DNA of 64,000 nucleotides, taken from assembly GCF_003584135.1 (NCBI RefSeq), contig NZ_QXFI01000036.1, positions 486,495-550,494 of the forward strand, read 5' to 3'. Positions 28,077 to 38,500 of the stretch are shown here, piece by piece. This DNA is from Flagellimonas pelagia (lineage in GTDB: Bacteria > Bacteroidota > Bacteroidia > Flavobacteriales > Flavobacteriaceae). The notes under the pieces are model-generated. The model worked only from the letters and a program-made list of their open reading frames with translations, did no database searches and was not told the DNA's origin. The first letter of the stretch is position 1. Each line of letters starts with the position of its first letter. The position numbers were made by a program, and so were the translations under genes.

Positions 28077-28865
28077 CTACTGATTTTGCTTTTTGTGTAA
28101 AAACAGCCATGGTAAAAGTTCTGGCTCTGCAAATGCGGGGTCCCAACTGCCGTGGTTGGCAAAATCGTAGATGGTGAACTTTGGATACGCTCCTGCCTTA
28201 AGCAAGGCCGAAACCATTTCTATGGACTGCAACGGGTTTACCACATTGTCCTGCGCCCCATGAAAAACCCACAAGGGGGTATTTTTGGCGTAACCGGAAA
28301 CCGAATTGGGGTCACCTCCCCCACAAATAGGGATGGCTGCCGCGAAAGTATCCGGTTTTCTACTCAAGAGCTCAAACGTACCCATACCGCCCATGGAAAG
28401 TCCCATCAAATAAACTTGATTGTCGTCGGAATATGGTTGTTGGATGGTACTGTCCAGTAAATCCATAACCATTTGCATGGGTGTGGTCGGCCCTTGGTCA
28501 TATTTGAATTTTAAGTGGATGGGATAGGTACTTCGGTCCACATCCACATTGGACCAGTAGCTCTCTTTTGGACACTGCGGAAAAATTACGATGGCAGGAT
28601 AGCGTTCTTGAAGGTAATCCGTGGCGAACAATTTTCCCCCATGCACCAACTGACTTTGGTTATCATTGCCACGTTCCCCAGCACCATGCAAAAACAAAAT
28701 GACCGGGTATTTTTCCGTTTCCTTGAAATTTTTGGGGTACATGATCCGATACCTTAAGGTATCGTTTCCTTGTACGAGCATTTTTTCCTCATACTTGGAT
28801 TGCCATTGGGCGGAAGTGAAACCACACACCAACAGCAGTACCAGTAATGCTAATTGTTTTTTCAT
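28077..28865 (-). CDS. secreted alpha/beta-hydrolase (prolyl-oligopeptidase-like esterase)
   Basis: A 262-residue hydrolase with a signal peptide (cleavage near TSAQ), an oxyanion motif LFLHGAGERGNDN, nucleophile elbow GLSMGG (Ser157), an Asp in FHGAQDNVV and the final His in FANHGSWD. This is a common PUL esterase type that may remove acyl groups from the polysaccharide. It lies one base from the upstream GH144-type gene and three bases from the GH43 gene, so cotranscription is almost certain. Confidence 0.88.
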   Translation of the reverse strand: MKKQLALLVLLLVCGFTSAQWQSKYEEKMLVQGNDTLRYRIMYPKNFKETEKYPVILFLHGAGERGNDNQSQLVHGGKLFATDYLQERYPAIVIFPQCPKESYWSNVDVDRSTYPIHLKFKYDQGPTTPMQMVMDLLDSTIQQPYSDDNQVYLMGLSMGGMGTFELLSRKPDTFAAAIPICGGGDPNSVSGYAKNTPLWVFHGAQDNVVNPLQSIEMVSALLKAGAYPKFTIYDFANHGSWDPAFAEPELLPWLFLHKKQNQ

Positions 28866-28866
28866 A

Positions 28867-30237
28867 TCAAAATCCGAGTTTTGTTAGTCCTGCTTTCACA
28901 TCTTCGTTGCCCATGAACAAGTTCCAAAGTAAACCAGATCGATAATTTTCAATCATGATGATCTGAGTACCTTGGTCTATGGCCAAATAGGCCTCGGCCA
29001 CCCAATAGTTATACTCGGGACTGAAGGCATCATAAAATCCAGCGGGACCTAAAAGTTTATCTTTATTTTTATAAAAATAATGCATTGCCTTCAAAGATTC
29101 CTGTGGTGTGTAAGGAATTGAACTGATGGCAGCCGTAGGTGAAATGACACCCGTATCGTTGGCGGGGCTGTGGGCATTATATCCCAAGCTTCCATCATTG
29201 TTCCTAGAATAACTGGCGGTCAATCCCCAGCAATCTTCCCCATAATCCTCAAAACCTTTTGGATTGGTAACGCAATAGGTATAATTGATCTTGGAATGGT
29301 TCACATTGACATCCCAATAATCCACATAATCATCCGAAAGGGTCTTGGGATTAAGTCCCAAATAGGAATAGTGGGCCCAGAACAAGGGTCCACCAAATTG
29401 TTCGTTACCAATATGTTTCACCAATAGGGGAAAACCATATTGCGTATTTCCAGATTTGATTCCCCCACCAGATGCCCATCCATTGGTATACACTTCTTTA
29501 TCAATACTATAATCAGGAGATGCTGCTGCCAAAATATAGGTGATCAACACCTCGTTATAGCCTTTTAGTTGTAGGTTGATGTCGAACCCAAAATTGGGGC
29601 TCCAGTGCCAATACAAAACATTTTGGTTTTGCGTATACCAGTTCCACTCAACCCCTTTCCATAAATCGTCCGCTTGTTGGGCCAATGCCTTTTCTCCATC
29701 AGACCCATTTTTGAAATACTCCTTTACACAGATCAATCCTTGGGTAAGGAATGCGGTTTCCACTAGGTCCCCACCATTATCCATACTACTAAATGGGATA
29801 ACGGCCCCGGTTGAGCCATTGATCCAATGGGACCAAGCTCCGTGAAAACGATCTGCATTTTCCAAAAAATCCAAAAGAGTGGTCAATCGGTCCACAGCTT
29901 CGCTTCGGGTAATGAATCCTCGTTCGATACCCACCAAAATGGCCATGAGACCAAAACCTGTCCCGCCAGAGGTAACCACTTCGGCATTGAGACCCGGATC
30001 GTTGGGATGGTATCGTTCCCTGGCCCCGCCAGAATTCGTTTCGGCATAATTCCAGAAGTATTTAAAGGTTTCCTCCTGGACCAAGTCCAGCAAATCACCG
30101 TCACTTATGGTAGGTACCTCGTTGGAGCCATCATCTGGAATTTCAGGTGTTGTGGGTATATAGGTATAATCGTCCCCTCCTCCACATGCTATGAACAGCA
30201 GCAACAGAGTAGACAGGTATAATGTTTTTTTAATCAT
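28867..30237 (-). CDS. glucoamylase-like lipoprotein, GH144-type
   Basis: A 456-residue lipoprotein (lipobox LLLLFIACGG, Cys18) with an alpha/alpha-toroid glucoamylase-like domain: TFKYFWNYAETNSGGARER, GGTGFGLMAILVGIERGFI, NGGDLVETAFLTQGL and a late ENYRSGLLWNLFMGNEDVK. This Pfam family in Bacteroidota corresponds to GH144, whose known members are endo- or exo-acting beta-1,2-glucanases. The start overlaps the stop of the paralogous gene by eight bases. The family call is firm; the beta-1,2 linkage is inferred. Confidence 0.88.
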   Translation of the reverse strand: MIKKTLYLSTLLLLFIACGGGDDYTYIPTTPEIPDDGSNEVPTISDGDLLDLVQEETFKYFWNYAETNSGGARERYHPNDPGLNAEVVTSGGTGFGLMAILVGIERGFITRSEAVDRLTTLLDFLENADRFHGAWSHWINGSTGAVIPFSSMDNGGDLVETAFLTQGLICVKEYFKNGSDGEKALAQQADDLWKGVEWNWYTQNQNVLYWHWSPNFGFDINLQLKGYNEVLITYILAAASPDYSIDKEVYTNGWASGGGIKSGNTQYGFPLLVKHIGNEQFGGPLFWAHYSYLGLNPKTLSDDYVDYWDVNVNHSKINYTYCVTNPKGFEDYGEDCWGLTASYSRNNDGSLGYNAHSPANDTGVISPTAAISSIPYTPQESLKAMHYFYKNKDKLLGPAGFYDAFSPEYNYWVAEAYLAIDQGTQIIMIENYRSGLLWNLFMGNEDVKAGLTKLGF

Positions 30238-31597
30238 CTTGTTTTAAAAAGGGTGATTGAAACCCTAATTTTTTAAGTCCGTTCTGGACATCTTCATTTT
30301 CCATGAACAGGTTCCAAAGCAAACCGGTTCGGTAGTTTTCGATCATCACGGGAATAGGTCCTTGATCTATGGCCAAATATCTTGGCAAGTACCAATTGTG
30401 CTGTTCACTAAACGCATCATAAGGTCCGTATTTCCCGATCAAACTATCTTGTTGTGTATACAGATGTCTTAAAAATTGTTTGCTCTCCTCCGGAGTATAG
30501 GGCATGGATGACAAGGCGGCCGTGGGCGAAATGACCCCCATATCTTCACCGGGCCTGTGCCCTGCATAGCCTTTCATGGAATAACTGGAGGTCAGCCCCC
30601 AGTTGTTCTTACCATAGCCTTTGAACCCTTTTGGGTTGTCCACCGCATATTTGTAATGAATCATGGCATGGTTCACATTCAGTTTCCAGTAATCGGCATA
30701 TTGATCGGTCAATCCTTTTGGATCTAAGCCTAAATAGGAATAGTGGGCCCAAAACAAAGGTCCAACAGGAGCCTTATCATGTTCGTAATGGTTCAATTCT
30801 GTTTTCAGGCCATAATACACCGTGTCCTTGGCAATCTCTCCATCCAAAGCCCATCCCTTTTCGTAAACCGATTTTTTGATGGGATGTGTTGGAGATGCGG
30901 CCGCTAAAACATACATGATCAAACATTCGTTGTACCCCCCAACAGGAAAGTTCATTTCCCATTGATACTCGGGGCTCCAATGCCAATAGAGCACATCCTG
31001 ACCTCCTTTGGTGTACCAGTCCCACTCAACACCTTCCCAGAGTTGTTGGATTTTCTTTGCGAGCGCTTGTTCGCGTTCGTTGCCGTCCTTAAAATATTCC
31101 TTTACGGCCAAAAGACCTTGCACCAAAAATGCCGTTTCCACCAAATCCCCGCCATTGTCCTTTGGACTAAAAGGGGACACCTTTCCTGTAGGTTCCATCC
31201 AGTGGGGCCAGGCTCCATGGAAACGATCTGCTTTCTCTAAGAAGTCAATGATTTTCTCATAACGTTCCAGTGCTTGTTCACGTGAAATGAACTTGCGTTC
31301 CACCCCTACCAAAATGGCCATCAGGCCAAAACCTGAGCCACCCGTGGTGATGATGTTCTTATCATGGCTTGGATAAATGTTATCCAAATGGAGACGCTCC
31401 CTGGCCAATCCTGATATGGGTTCGGCACCATCCCAGAAATATTCAAAGGCCTGGTACTGAACGGAATCCATCAACTCCTCATCCGTGTAGACTATGGTGT
31501 TGTTACTTATTGTTGATGCTTCTTCCTTCTTGGTTTTATGGCCATTGCACCCTATCAGCATGGATGCAACGGCCAATGGAATTAAAACTAACCTCAT
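30230..31597 (-). CDS. glucoamylase-like lipoprotein, GH144-type (paralogue)
   Basis: A 455-residue lipoprotein (lipobox SMLIGCNG, Cys17) with the same fold and signature segments as its neighbour: AFEYFWDGAEPISGLARER, TTGGSGFGLMAILVGVERKFI, NGGDLVETAFLVQGL and MIENYRTGLLWNLFMENEDVQ. The two proteins are clear tandem paralogues but differ through much of their length, so this is an old duplication; they may divide endo and exo roles or chain lengths. It follows the LamG gene by 40 bases. Confidence 0.88.
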   Translation of the reverse strand: MRLVLIPLAVASMLIGCNGHKTKKEEASTISNNTIVYTDEELMDSVQYQAFEYFWDGAEPISGLARERLHLDNIYPSHDKNIITTGGSGFGLMAILVGVERKFISREQALERYEKIIDFLEKADRFHGAWPHWMEPTGKVSPFSPKDNGGDLVETAFLVQGLLAVKEYFKDGNEREQALAKKIQQLWEGVEWDWYTKGGQDVLYWHWSPEYQWEMNFPVGGYNECLIMYVLAAASPTHPIKKSVYEKGWALDGEIAKDTVYYGLKTELNHYEHDKAPVGPLFWAHYSYLGLDPKGLTDQYADYWKLNVNHAMIHYKYAVDNPKGFKGYGKNNWGLTSSYSMKGYAGHRPGEDMGVISPTAALSSMPYTPEESKQFLRHLYTQQDSLIGKYGPYDAFSEQHNWYLPRYLAIDQGPIPVMIENYRTGLLWNLFMENEDVQNGLKKLGFQSPFLKQDD

Positions 31598-31637
31598 AAA
31601 AACTAACTAACTCAAATCGTTAATGCGTGTAACAGCA

Positions 31638-34010
31638 TTATTTGTTCATGATTTCTTGAATTTCCTCTTGTGTCAAAGCTCTATCGAACAGGTATAGATC
31701 ATCGATGTAGCTAAGATCGGATAGGTGGTTCCAGCCGATAAAGTTAGGAGCTCCCGATCCTACAGAAAGGATGGTACAATTGGCCCAACTAATGGTTTTA
31801 CCGGTCATATCGCCCATATTGGCCACAGGTTCCCCATTGAAATAAATCTGGGTAGCCGTGTCGGTCACGGTAAAGGCAATATGTACCCACTCACCCGCAG
31901 TCACGTCAATCACATCTCCGTCGTTCCAGACATCTCCACCATCGCTACCTACATGTAATTTGATACGTTGCGATGCAGCATCACCCTCACGGAAAAGGCG
32001 GAAACCGGCCGTAAGATCGTTGTCCGTACCATTCATTGGTGGGCTAACCGTCAATATTCCCGCCCTATCCGGGTCGGCATCAACTTTGTACCAGAATGCC
32101 CCACTGAATTGATTACTGAACAACCCATCAATCGGGAAGGTCAAATAGGAATCCGTTGCCCCTGCATAAGCATCACTACCTACTTGGCTTTCACCCGCAA
32201 ATCCTGGGGTACCCACAACGGTTGGTGCCAAATTGTTGTTCGCATCGGTATTCGTACCATCAAAAGGCAAGTACAATGTAGACCCAAAATTTTTGGGTGT
32301 TACCTGTCCACCATATATCTCCGCAACTTCCGAAGCGGATAGGGCCTTGCTAAAGAATCTAAGATCATCCATGGCACTATAGTCTGAAAGATGGCCCCAA
32401 TAGGAGAATGTTGGTCCACCGGAACCTATGGTAAACGTATCACAGCCTGTCCAGTCTATTGGCGCCGACATGGCTGAACTCAATACCTCTGCCCCATTGA
32501 AATACATGGTGCTCTTATCGCTGGCAATGGTAAAGGCCACATGGACCCATTCACCAGCGGCAACATCGATCAAACCGCCATCATTCCAACTTTCGCCTGC
32601 ACCTGTGCCCACATTGAGTTTGATACGTTGCGAAGTGGCATCACCTTCTCTGAACAATCTGAAACCTTGGAATCTGTCCACCTCATCATCACCAATGGTT
32701 ATGATACCTGCCCTATCTGGATTGGCATCGACCTTGTACCAGAAGGTACCACTGAACTCGGGAGTCATCAACCCATCTGCAGGATAATTGATATAGGAAT
32801 CCAAAGCACCCATATAGGCTTGATCGCCTATTTGGCTATCATCAGTAAAGCCTGGTGTGCCCACTTGTGAGGCCGCCTTACTTCCTATCAAATCGATATA
32901 ATCGCCATCGAACGGCATGTACAATGATTCTCCGTCGTATTGGGGCACATAAGGATTGGCTGCATTGATCATAATCTGCACATCGCTCTGTGTCAGAGCT
33001 TTGTTGAAGATGCGGAGTTCATCCAACTCACTGGCATCATAGCCATGGTCCCAATAAGAGAACGTTGGCCCGCCGGAACCGATTACCAATTCTTCACAAC
33101 CTGTCCAGTCAATCGGTGCGGACAAGGTTGAGGTCAACATCTCCACTCCATTGAAATAAATGGTGCTTTGCGTTTGTGATATAGAAATGGCCACATGGAC
33201 CCATTCCCCTGCAGCAACATCGATAACACCACCATCGTTCCAGCTTTCACCGGCACCTGTACCCACATTTAGTTTAATGCGTTGTGAAGTGGCATCTCCT
33301 TCACGGAAGAGACGGAAGCCTTGGAATCGATCCGTTTCATCATCACCAACCACTAAAATACCTGCTCTATCGGGGGTAGGGTTGACCTTGTACCAGAATG
33401 CCGCACTGAATTCGGTGCTTTTTAAATTGTCCATAGGAAAGGTCAAATAGGAATCCGTGGCCCCCATATAGGCATCGGCTCCTAAGAAACCGCCACCTGC
33501 AAAACTTGGATTGCCCACTTCGCCGGCTTCCTCAAAACTGATGAAGTCCATATAATCCCCATTGAACGGCATATAGAATACCTCGCCATCAAATTGGGGG
33601 CTATAGGGTGCCAGTTTGGCAAAGTTGACTTCCTGTGTTGTAGTCTTTCCTTCCAAATCGGTTGCGGACACCGTGACCTTATGATCTCCGTTCCCCAATC
33701 CATTATATGTGACTTCTTCAAGTACGATTCGGTAATCCTTGAACGAGCTAAAGGAAGCTATTTGCGAACCATCCATCGATACTTTCACATTGGACACTTC
33801 TATATCATCCTTTACCTCAAACTTTATGGTAATGGATGTCTCTTCCTCAAAGGGCATCAATTCCACCCCTTCGGTCGGATATGTAATGGTTACCTGGGGG
33901 GCTGTTTCGTCCACTCCGGCATCCACCGCCGTTATTGGGTCGATCCCTTCGTTACAGGAAACAACCAGAAGACCCAAAAGGAACCATATGGATTTAACTG
34001 CGTATTTCAT
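31638..34010 (-). CDS. surface lipoprotein with three LamG-like modules, probable glycan-binding protein
   Basis: A 790-residue lipoprotein (lipobox LLVVSCNE, Cys19). Residues 36-130 look like an Ig/cadherin-like domain (VTITYPTEG...VTVSATDLEG). Three LamG/concanavalin-like modules then follow at about 134-350, 351-567 and 572-790, each with SGTFWYKV-like, DRAGI, GFRLFREGDA and GEWVH segments. It occupies the position after SusD where PULs encode surface glycan-binding proteins. No catalytic motif is seen. A role in capture of the substrate is inferred. Confidence 0.86.
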   Translation of the reverse strand: MKYAVKSIWFLLGLLVVSCNEGIDPITAVDAGVDETAPQVTITYPTEGVELMPFEEETSITIKFEVKDDIEVSNVKVSMDGSQIASFSSFKDYRIVLEEVTYNGLGNGDHKVTVSATDLEGKTTTQEVNFAKLAPYSPQFDGEVFYMPFNGDYMDFISFEEAGEVGNPSFAGGGFLGADAYMGATDSYLTFPMDNLKSTEFSAAFWYKVNPTPDRAGILVVGDDETDRFQGFRLFREGDATSQRIKLNVGTGAGESWNDGGVIDVAAGEWVHVAISISQTQSTIYFNGVEMLTSTLSAPIDWTGCEELVIGSGGPTFSYWDHGYDASELDELRIFNKALTQSDVQIMINAANPYVPQYDGESLYMPFDGDYIDLIGSKAASQVGTPGFTDDSQIGDQAYMGALDSYINYPADGLMTPEFSGTFWYKVDANPDRAGIITIGDDEVDRFQGFRLFREGDATSQRIKLNVGTGAGESWNDGGLIDVAAGEWVHVAFTIASDKSTMYFNGAEVLSSAMSAPIDWTGCDTFTIGSGGPTFSYWGHLSDYSAMDDLRFFSKALSASEVAEIYGGQVTPKNFGSTLYLPFDGTNTDANNNLAPTVVGTPGFAGESQVGSDAYAGATDSYLTFPIDGLFSNQFSGAFWYKVDADPDRAGILTVSPPMNGTDNDLTAGFRLFREGDAASQRIKLHVGSDGGDVWNDGDVIDVTAGEWVHIAFTVTDTATQIYFNGEPVANMGDMTGKTISWANCTILSVGSGAPNFIGWNHLSDLSYIDDLYLFDRALTQEEIQEIMNK
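31641..33611 (-). repeat. three tandem coding repeats of about 217 codons (LamG modules)
   Basis: Modules one and two share very long near-identical protein stretches, for example GFRLFREGDATSQRIKLNVG at both places, with matching nucleotide sequence near 33300 and 32650. Module three is more diverged (FREGDAASQRIKLHVGSDGG). The period between modules one and two is 217 residues. The pattern suggests a recent duplication, or gene conversion between the first two. Confidence 0.85.
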
Positions 34011-34034
34011 CTTGTGTTGTTTATTTAGTTAATG

Positions 34035-35579
34035 TTAATCGGTACTTCCGGATAGGGTTGGAAGTGCATCCACTTGAGCTTGTGGGTAAGGTAAAAACTG
34101 CTTGTCGGCAGAGAATGTCCTTCCATCATAGCTCAACTCGGAGAAATTGTCCAAACGAATCATATCGTAGAATCGAATACCCCACTCCATGCCCAGTTCG
34201 GCAAATTTTTCGTCCATTACATCATCCGAAGACACTCCTGAAATTGTAGGCATGTTGGCTCTGGTCCTGATCAGGTTCACGGCTTGATCTGCCGTCATAC
34301 CGGAGCCGGAAGCTCCACGTGTCAACGCCTCGGCATACATCAAAAGAATTTCAGCATAACGAATCACGATGAAGTTCTTGCCACCAGCGTACTGATTTCG
34401 ACCATCGGTCAATTGTACAGATGGTAAGTAATGTTTTCCGCTAGCAAACAGAGCCCTTGCATAATCGTTGAAGACATCCCCATCCCTGGTCGTATTGGAT
34501 ACGAATGAAGGTAAGGTAGCATAGTTTGGGTCCGTTTGAAGCTCAGCAATTCCCCTATCGGTCCAAAGGACACTGGTCTCCAACCTCTCGGTCTCCCCCC
34601 TGTCCAACATAAACTTGATGAATTTCATACTGGGCTCATAGAACCCCCAACCTCCAGCGGCGTTTTCCCTTGCAGGTGTCCATCCAATAGGTCCAAAGGG
34701 ATCATAAAGGTGATAAAAAGTATCCCCTGTACTGGAACCATAATCTGAGAATTGCAGTTCCAATAAACTTTCATCACTCAACTCCCCCGGTTTTTTGAAC
34801 AAGCTATAATAATCCGGGTACAAAGAAAATTTGTTGGAATTGATGATCGCCGCACTGGCATCTGCCACTCCTTGATAATCTTCCATTTCCAAATGTGCCA
34901 ATGCCTTTAACGCATATGCCGTATATCTGGTTATCCCTCCTGGAATATCGGTTCTTTCGTTGGGTCTCATGTTGGGCAGTAACGGAATCACTTCATCCAT
35001 TTGATCGGAGATGAACTGCATCACATCATTTTTGGATGCGGGACCATCCGCAATTTCGGCATCAGGTTGGTTGGTCTGGATGATGAATACATCCCCCCAA
35101 ACCCTGGCCAAGTTAAAATGCAGCCAAGCCCTCATCACTTTGATCTCTGCAATATATTGGTCTCCAGTTGCTTTTCCTTCTTCAGAGGCAAAATCCTGGA
35201 ATTTTTCAATAAGACTGATCTCGGTGTTCAAACTTACGATATCACCATAATGTATGTTCCACAGTGAGTTATACATCCAATATCCTTGGTCATATACAAA
35301 GTTGTCGGTATCGGCAAATTGTTGTTGGTCTCCCAAACCTCCTGCATTCACATCATCACCACGTACGGAAAGCAACAATGGTTCTTCCCACCCACGGGTT
35401 GCCAATACATTATAGGCTCCCACCAACGCCTGGACCATGTCTTCTGTAGCGGAGTAATCCAGGTCATCTGCATTGAGCTGACCTTCAATGTCATTGAATT
35501 TGTCATCGCACGACTGCACAAAAAGCATGGCCATCAAGACAAATACCAATTTATATACTGGGTTTATACTATTTTTCAT
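34035..35579 (-). CDS. SusD/RagB-family outer-membrane lipoprotein of the PUL
   Basis: A 514-residue lipoprotein. I start it at the ATG at 35579, since this gives a signal peptide ending in FVQSCDD (Cys21); the open frame extends ten codons further up into the end of susC. SusD features include VKMRAWLHFNLAR-like and FIVIRYAEILLMYAEALTRG helices and an RTRANMP motif near the end. It follows susC by ten bases and would bind the glycan at the cell surface for import. Confidence 0.93.
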   Translation of the reverse strand: MKNSINPVYKLVFVLMAMLFVQSCDDKFNDIEGQLNADDLDYSATEDMVQALVGAYNVLATRGWEEPLLLSVRGDDVNAGGLGDQQQFADTDNFVYDQGYWMYNSLWNIHYGDIVSLNTEISLIEKFQDFASEEGKATGDQYIAEIKVMRAWLHFNLARVWGDVFIIQTNQPDAEIADGPASKNDVMQFISDQMDEVIPLLPNMRPNERTDIPGGITRYTAYALKALAHLEMEDYQGVADASAAIINSNKFSLYPDYYSLFKKPGELSDESLLELQFSDYGSSTGDTFYHLYDPFGPIGWTPARENAAGGWGFYEPSMKFIKFMLDRGETERLETSVLWTDRGIAELQTDPNYATLPSFVSNTTRDGDVFNDYARALFASGKHYLPSVQLTDGRNQYAGGKNFIVIRYAEILLMYAEALTRGASGSGMTADQAVNLIRTRANMPTISGVSSDDVMDEKFAELGMEWGIRFYDMIRLDNFSELSYDGRTFSADKQFLPYPQAQVDALPTLSGSTD

Positions 35580-35589
35580 TTCAATTTTT

Positions 35590-38500
35590 TTACAGTTTAA
35601 CATTAACACCTACCGTGTAGATAGCTGGTACCGGATAGGTCTGACGGTCCACACCATCTGAAACCTCAGGGTTGAATCCATTATAGTTGAACAAGGTCAA
35701 TGGTCTTTCAGCGGTAAGGGTGAATTTGAAATCAGGTGCATTACCTTTTAGTTTCTCTCCTCTTAAGGTATAGGCCAGTTGGATGTTCTGGATTCTGAAA
35801 AAGTCCCCATCCTCTACCCAAAAATTGCTCAGTTTTTGGTTCCAACCGTCCCTAAGACCTGCAGAAGAAGGATAGCTGTTGCTGGTTCCCTCCCCATGCC
35901 AACGATTTTTGGCCAAATCGGCATCCATATTGGTGTCGTTGGTAAAGATGATCTCCCCGCGTTTTCTATTCAAGATCTTGTTACCACTTTGCCCGTAGAA
36001 GTTCAAGGAGAAACCAAAATCCTTATAGTTGATGCCGACATTTCCCCCATAAGTAAACTTAGGCAAGAAAGATCCTAGCACGGTCCTGTCATCATCGGTA
36101 ATGGATCCATCACCGTTTCTATCTTTGTAAATCAAATACCCAGGTTGAATGTCCTGGCCATCAGCTATAGCACTCTGGGCGGTTGGATCGGCATCTATCT
36201 GTGCCTGATTCTGATAAACCCCTGTAGTCTCGTAGCCGTAGAAGGCATACAAAGGTTCCCCTACAATAGTTCTTTGACGGAACTCCGCCGAACCAGAATC
36301 TATATAGCCTTTAGGATCTTCTAGTTCCAAGGTCTCATTTTTTACCGTAGTAAAGTTGGCCCCAACGGTGTAATTGAAATCCGGGGAAATATCGTTGCTC
36401 CAATTCAAGGCAACCTCTACACCTGAGTTCCTGATCACACCGGAGTTCCTGCTCACCGTAACGTTGGCAATAGGGATGTACACTGGCATAATGGCATTTT
36501 TGGTATCCCTGATATAGTAGTCCGCTTCTAAGGACAACCTATTGTTAAAGGTCCTCATGTTGATACCAAAATCTGTTTCCTCAACAACTTCCCATGTAAG
36601 ATCCGTATAGGTGCTGGTAGCCGTAATACCGGTTACTGGCGAATCACCTAAGTCCACAGTGGTATTACTAATGGTATTGGCTCCTGCACTGGCCGCTACA
36701 TTATCATTACCCAAGCGCCCCCATGCAGCCCTCAACTTCAAGAAGTCAAAAATATTGTTATTTTTCATGAAGGACTCTTGAGAAATCACCCAACCTGCAC
36801 CTACGGAAGGGAAGTAACCCCATTGTTCTTGGGTGAACTTGGAGGATCTATCCGCCCTAAAAGTACCATAGAGAAGATATCTGTCCTTATAGTTGTATGA
36901 CAATCGGCCAAAGTAAGACTGTCCGTAAATTCTTTTGTTCTCTTCTTCCACATTGTTGTTGAAAGACAAGGGGTCGGCAAAATCCAAATAACGGGAGGTA
37001 TCATAATCGATACCTACAATATCGCTACCTGTTGCCTCAAACCTGTTCGCGGCCTCATCCCTATAAGATGCCCCTCCCATAATGGTGACATTATGGTCTT
37101 CCGCAAAAGTGTCGTTATAGGTAAGAATATTGTCCCAAATTTGGTTGTAGTAGTTGTTCTGCTTTCTATTGATTGATGAAATGCGTTGGTCTCCATATCC
37201 CATGTTATAAGGAAGGTTCACGTAGCGTTCCTCCAAAGCAGAATAGTCTACATTATAGGTGGTTTTGAACGTCAGTTTATCCTTGATAAGGTCAGTCTGC
37301 AAATAAATGTTAGCCAATAACTTGCGTATTTTCAACCTGTTTTCGTTGTATTCCATATCCGGGAAAGGGTTTTGGGTTCCCCTGTAGCCCAAAGCTTGGG
37401 CGTTGGCGTATTGAATAGGAGTTGCATCCGTGTTCAGTTCATCAAATACAGGAAGAATGGGTACCGCAAAATACGCTTTGAACCATGCGGAGTCTTCTGG
37501 GGTGTATTGTGTGGCATTACTGAAGACCGTATTTACACCAACCTTCACATTATCCAAAACATCAATATCCAGTTTTGACCTAATATTGAACCTTTCGTAC
37601 TCGTTCTTCATATCGAGCAATCCTTCTTGGGAGAAATAGTTGGTTCCCATGGAATAGGAAACATTGTCTGTTCCTCCCATTACACTCAAGCTATGGTTTT
37701 GGATCAACCCATCGCGTATGATCTCATCGTACCAATCGGTGTTCACCGCGGGAACATTGGGGTTGATGCGGCTCCTGCCGTAGCGTTGCATGGCATTGAG
37801 CACAAACTGCACATCCGCAGTGGAACCTGATTCCACGGCCATGGTCACAAATTGCTCGGCATTCGCCATCTTCAACACGTTCTGCGCACGTTGCACCCCA
37901 GTATATCCATTATATTCAATCTGTGGTTTCCTGTTTTTACCCCCAGACTTAGTCTCAATAATGATGACCCCATTGGCCGCTCGAACCCCATAGATAGCAG
38001 AGGAAGAGGCGTCCTTCAATACGTTCATCGATTTAATATCGTTGGGGTTCAAAAAGTCGATGTTGCTATAGAACATCCCATCTACCACATACAACACCTT
38101 GGTTGCATCAGAATCTTGGGAATCATAGGTACCAAGTCCACGTATACGAACAGTTGGCGAAGCGCCAGGCGAACCTGTGGTAACAATCTGTACACCCGCT
38201 ACTTTTCCCTGAAGGGATTGAACGGGGTTGGCCGATGGTGTCTTTTCGATTTGCTCCGAATCAACGGTCACAATTGAACCGGTAAGGTCCGCTTTCTTCT
38301 GTGTACCATAACCTACGACCACTACTTCGTCCAAGCTTTGGGTATCTTGTTCTAGAGTTACTTCAATAGTCGTTCGATTGTTAATTGGCACTTCCTGGCT
38401 TGTAAATCCGATGTAACTGAACACCAGAATTCCATTTCCAGGCACATTGTCCAATGTGTAGTTTCCATCAAAATCAGTCTGGATACCTGTAGTAGTACCT

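Noticed and set aside
28867-31597. Assignment of the two glucoamylase-like proteins as starch-active GH15 glucoamylases
   Set aside because: They lack the GH15 pattern, and match the Bacteroidota glucoamylase-like lipoproteins of the GH144 type. No starch-related gene is nearby.
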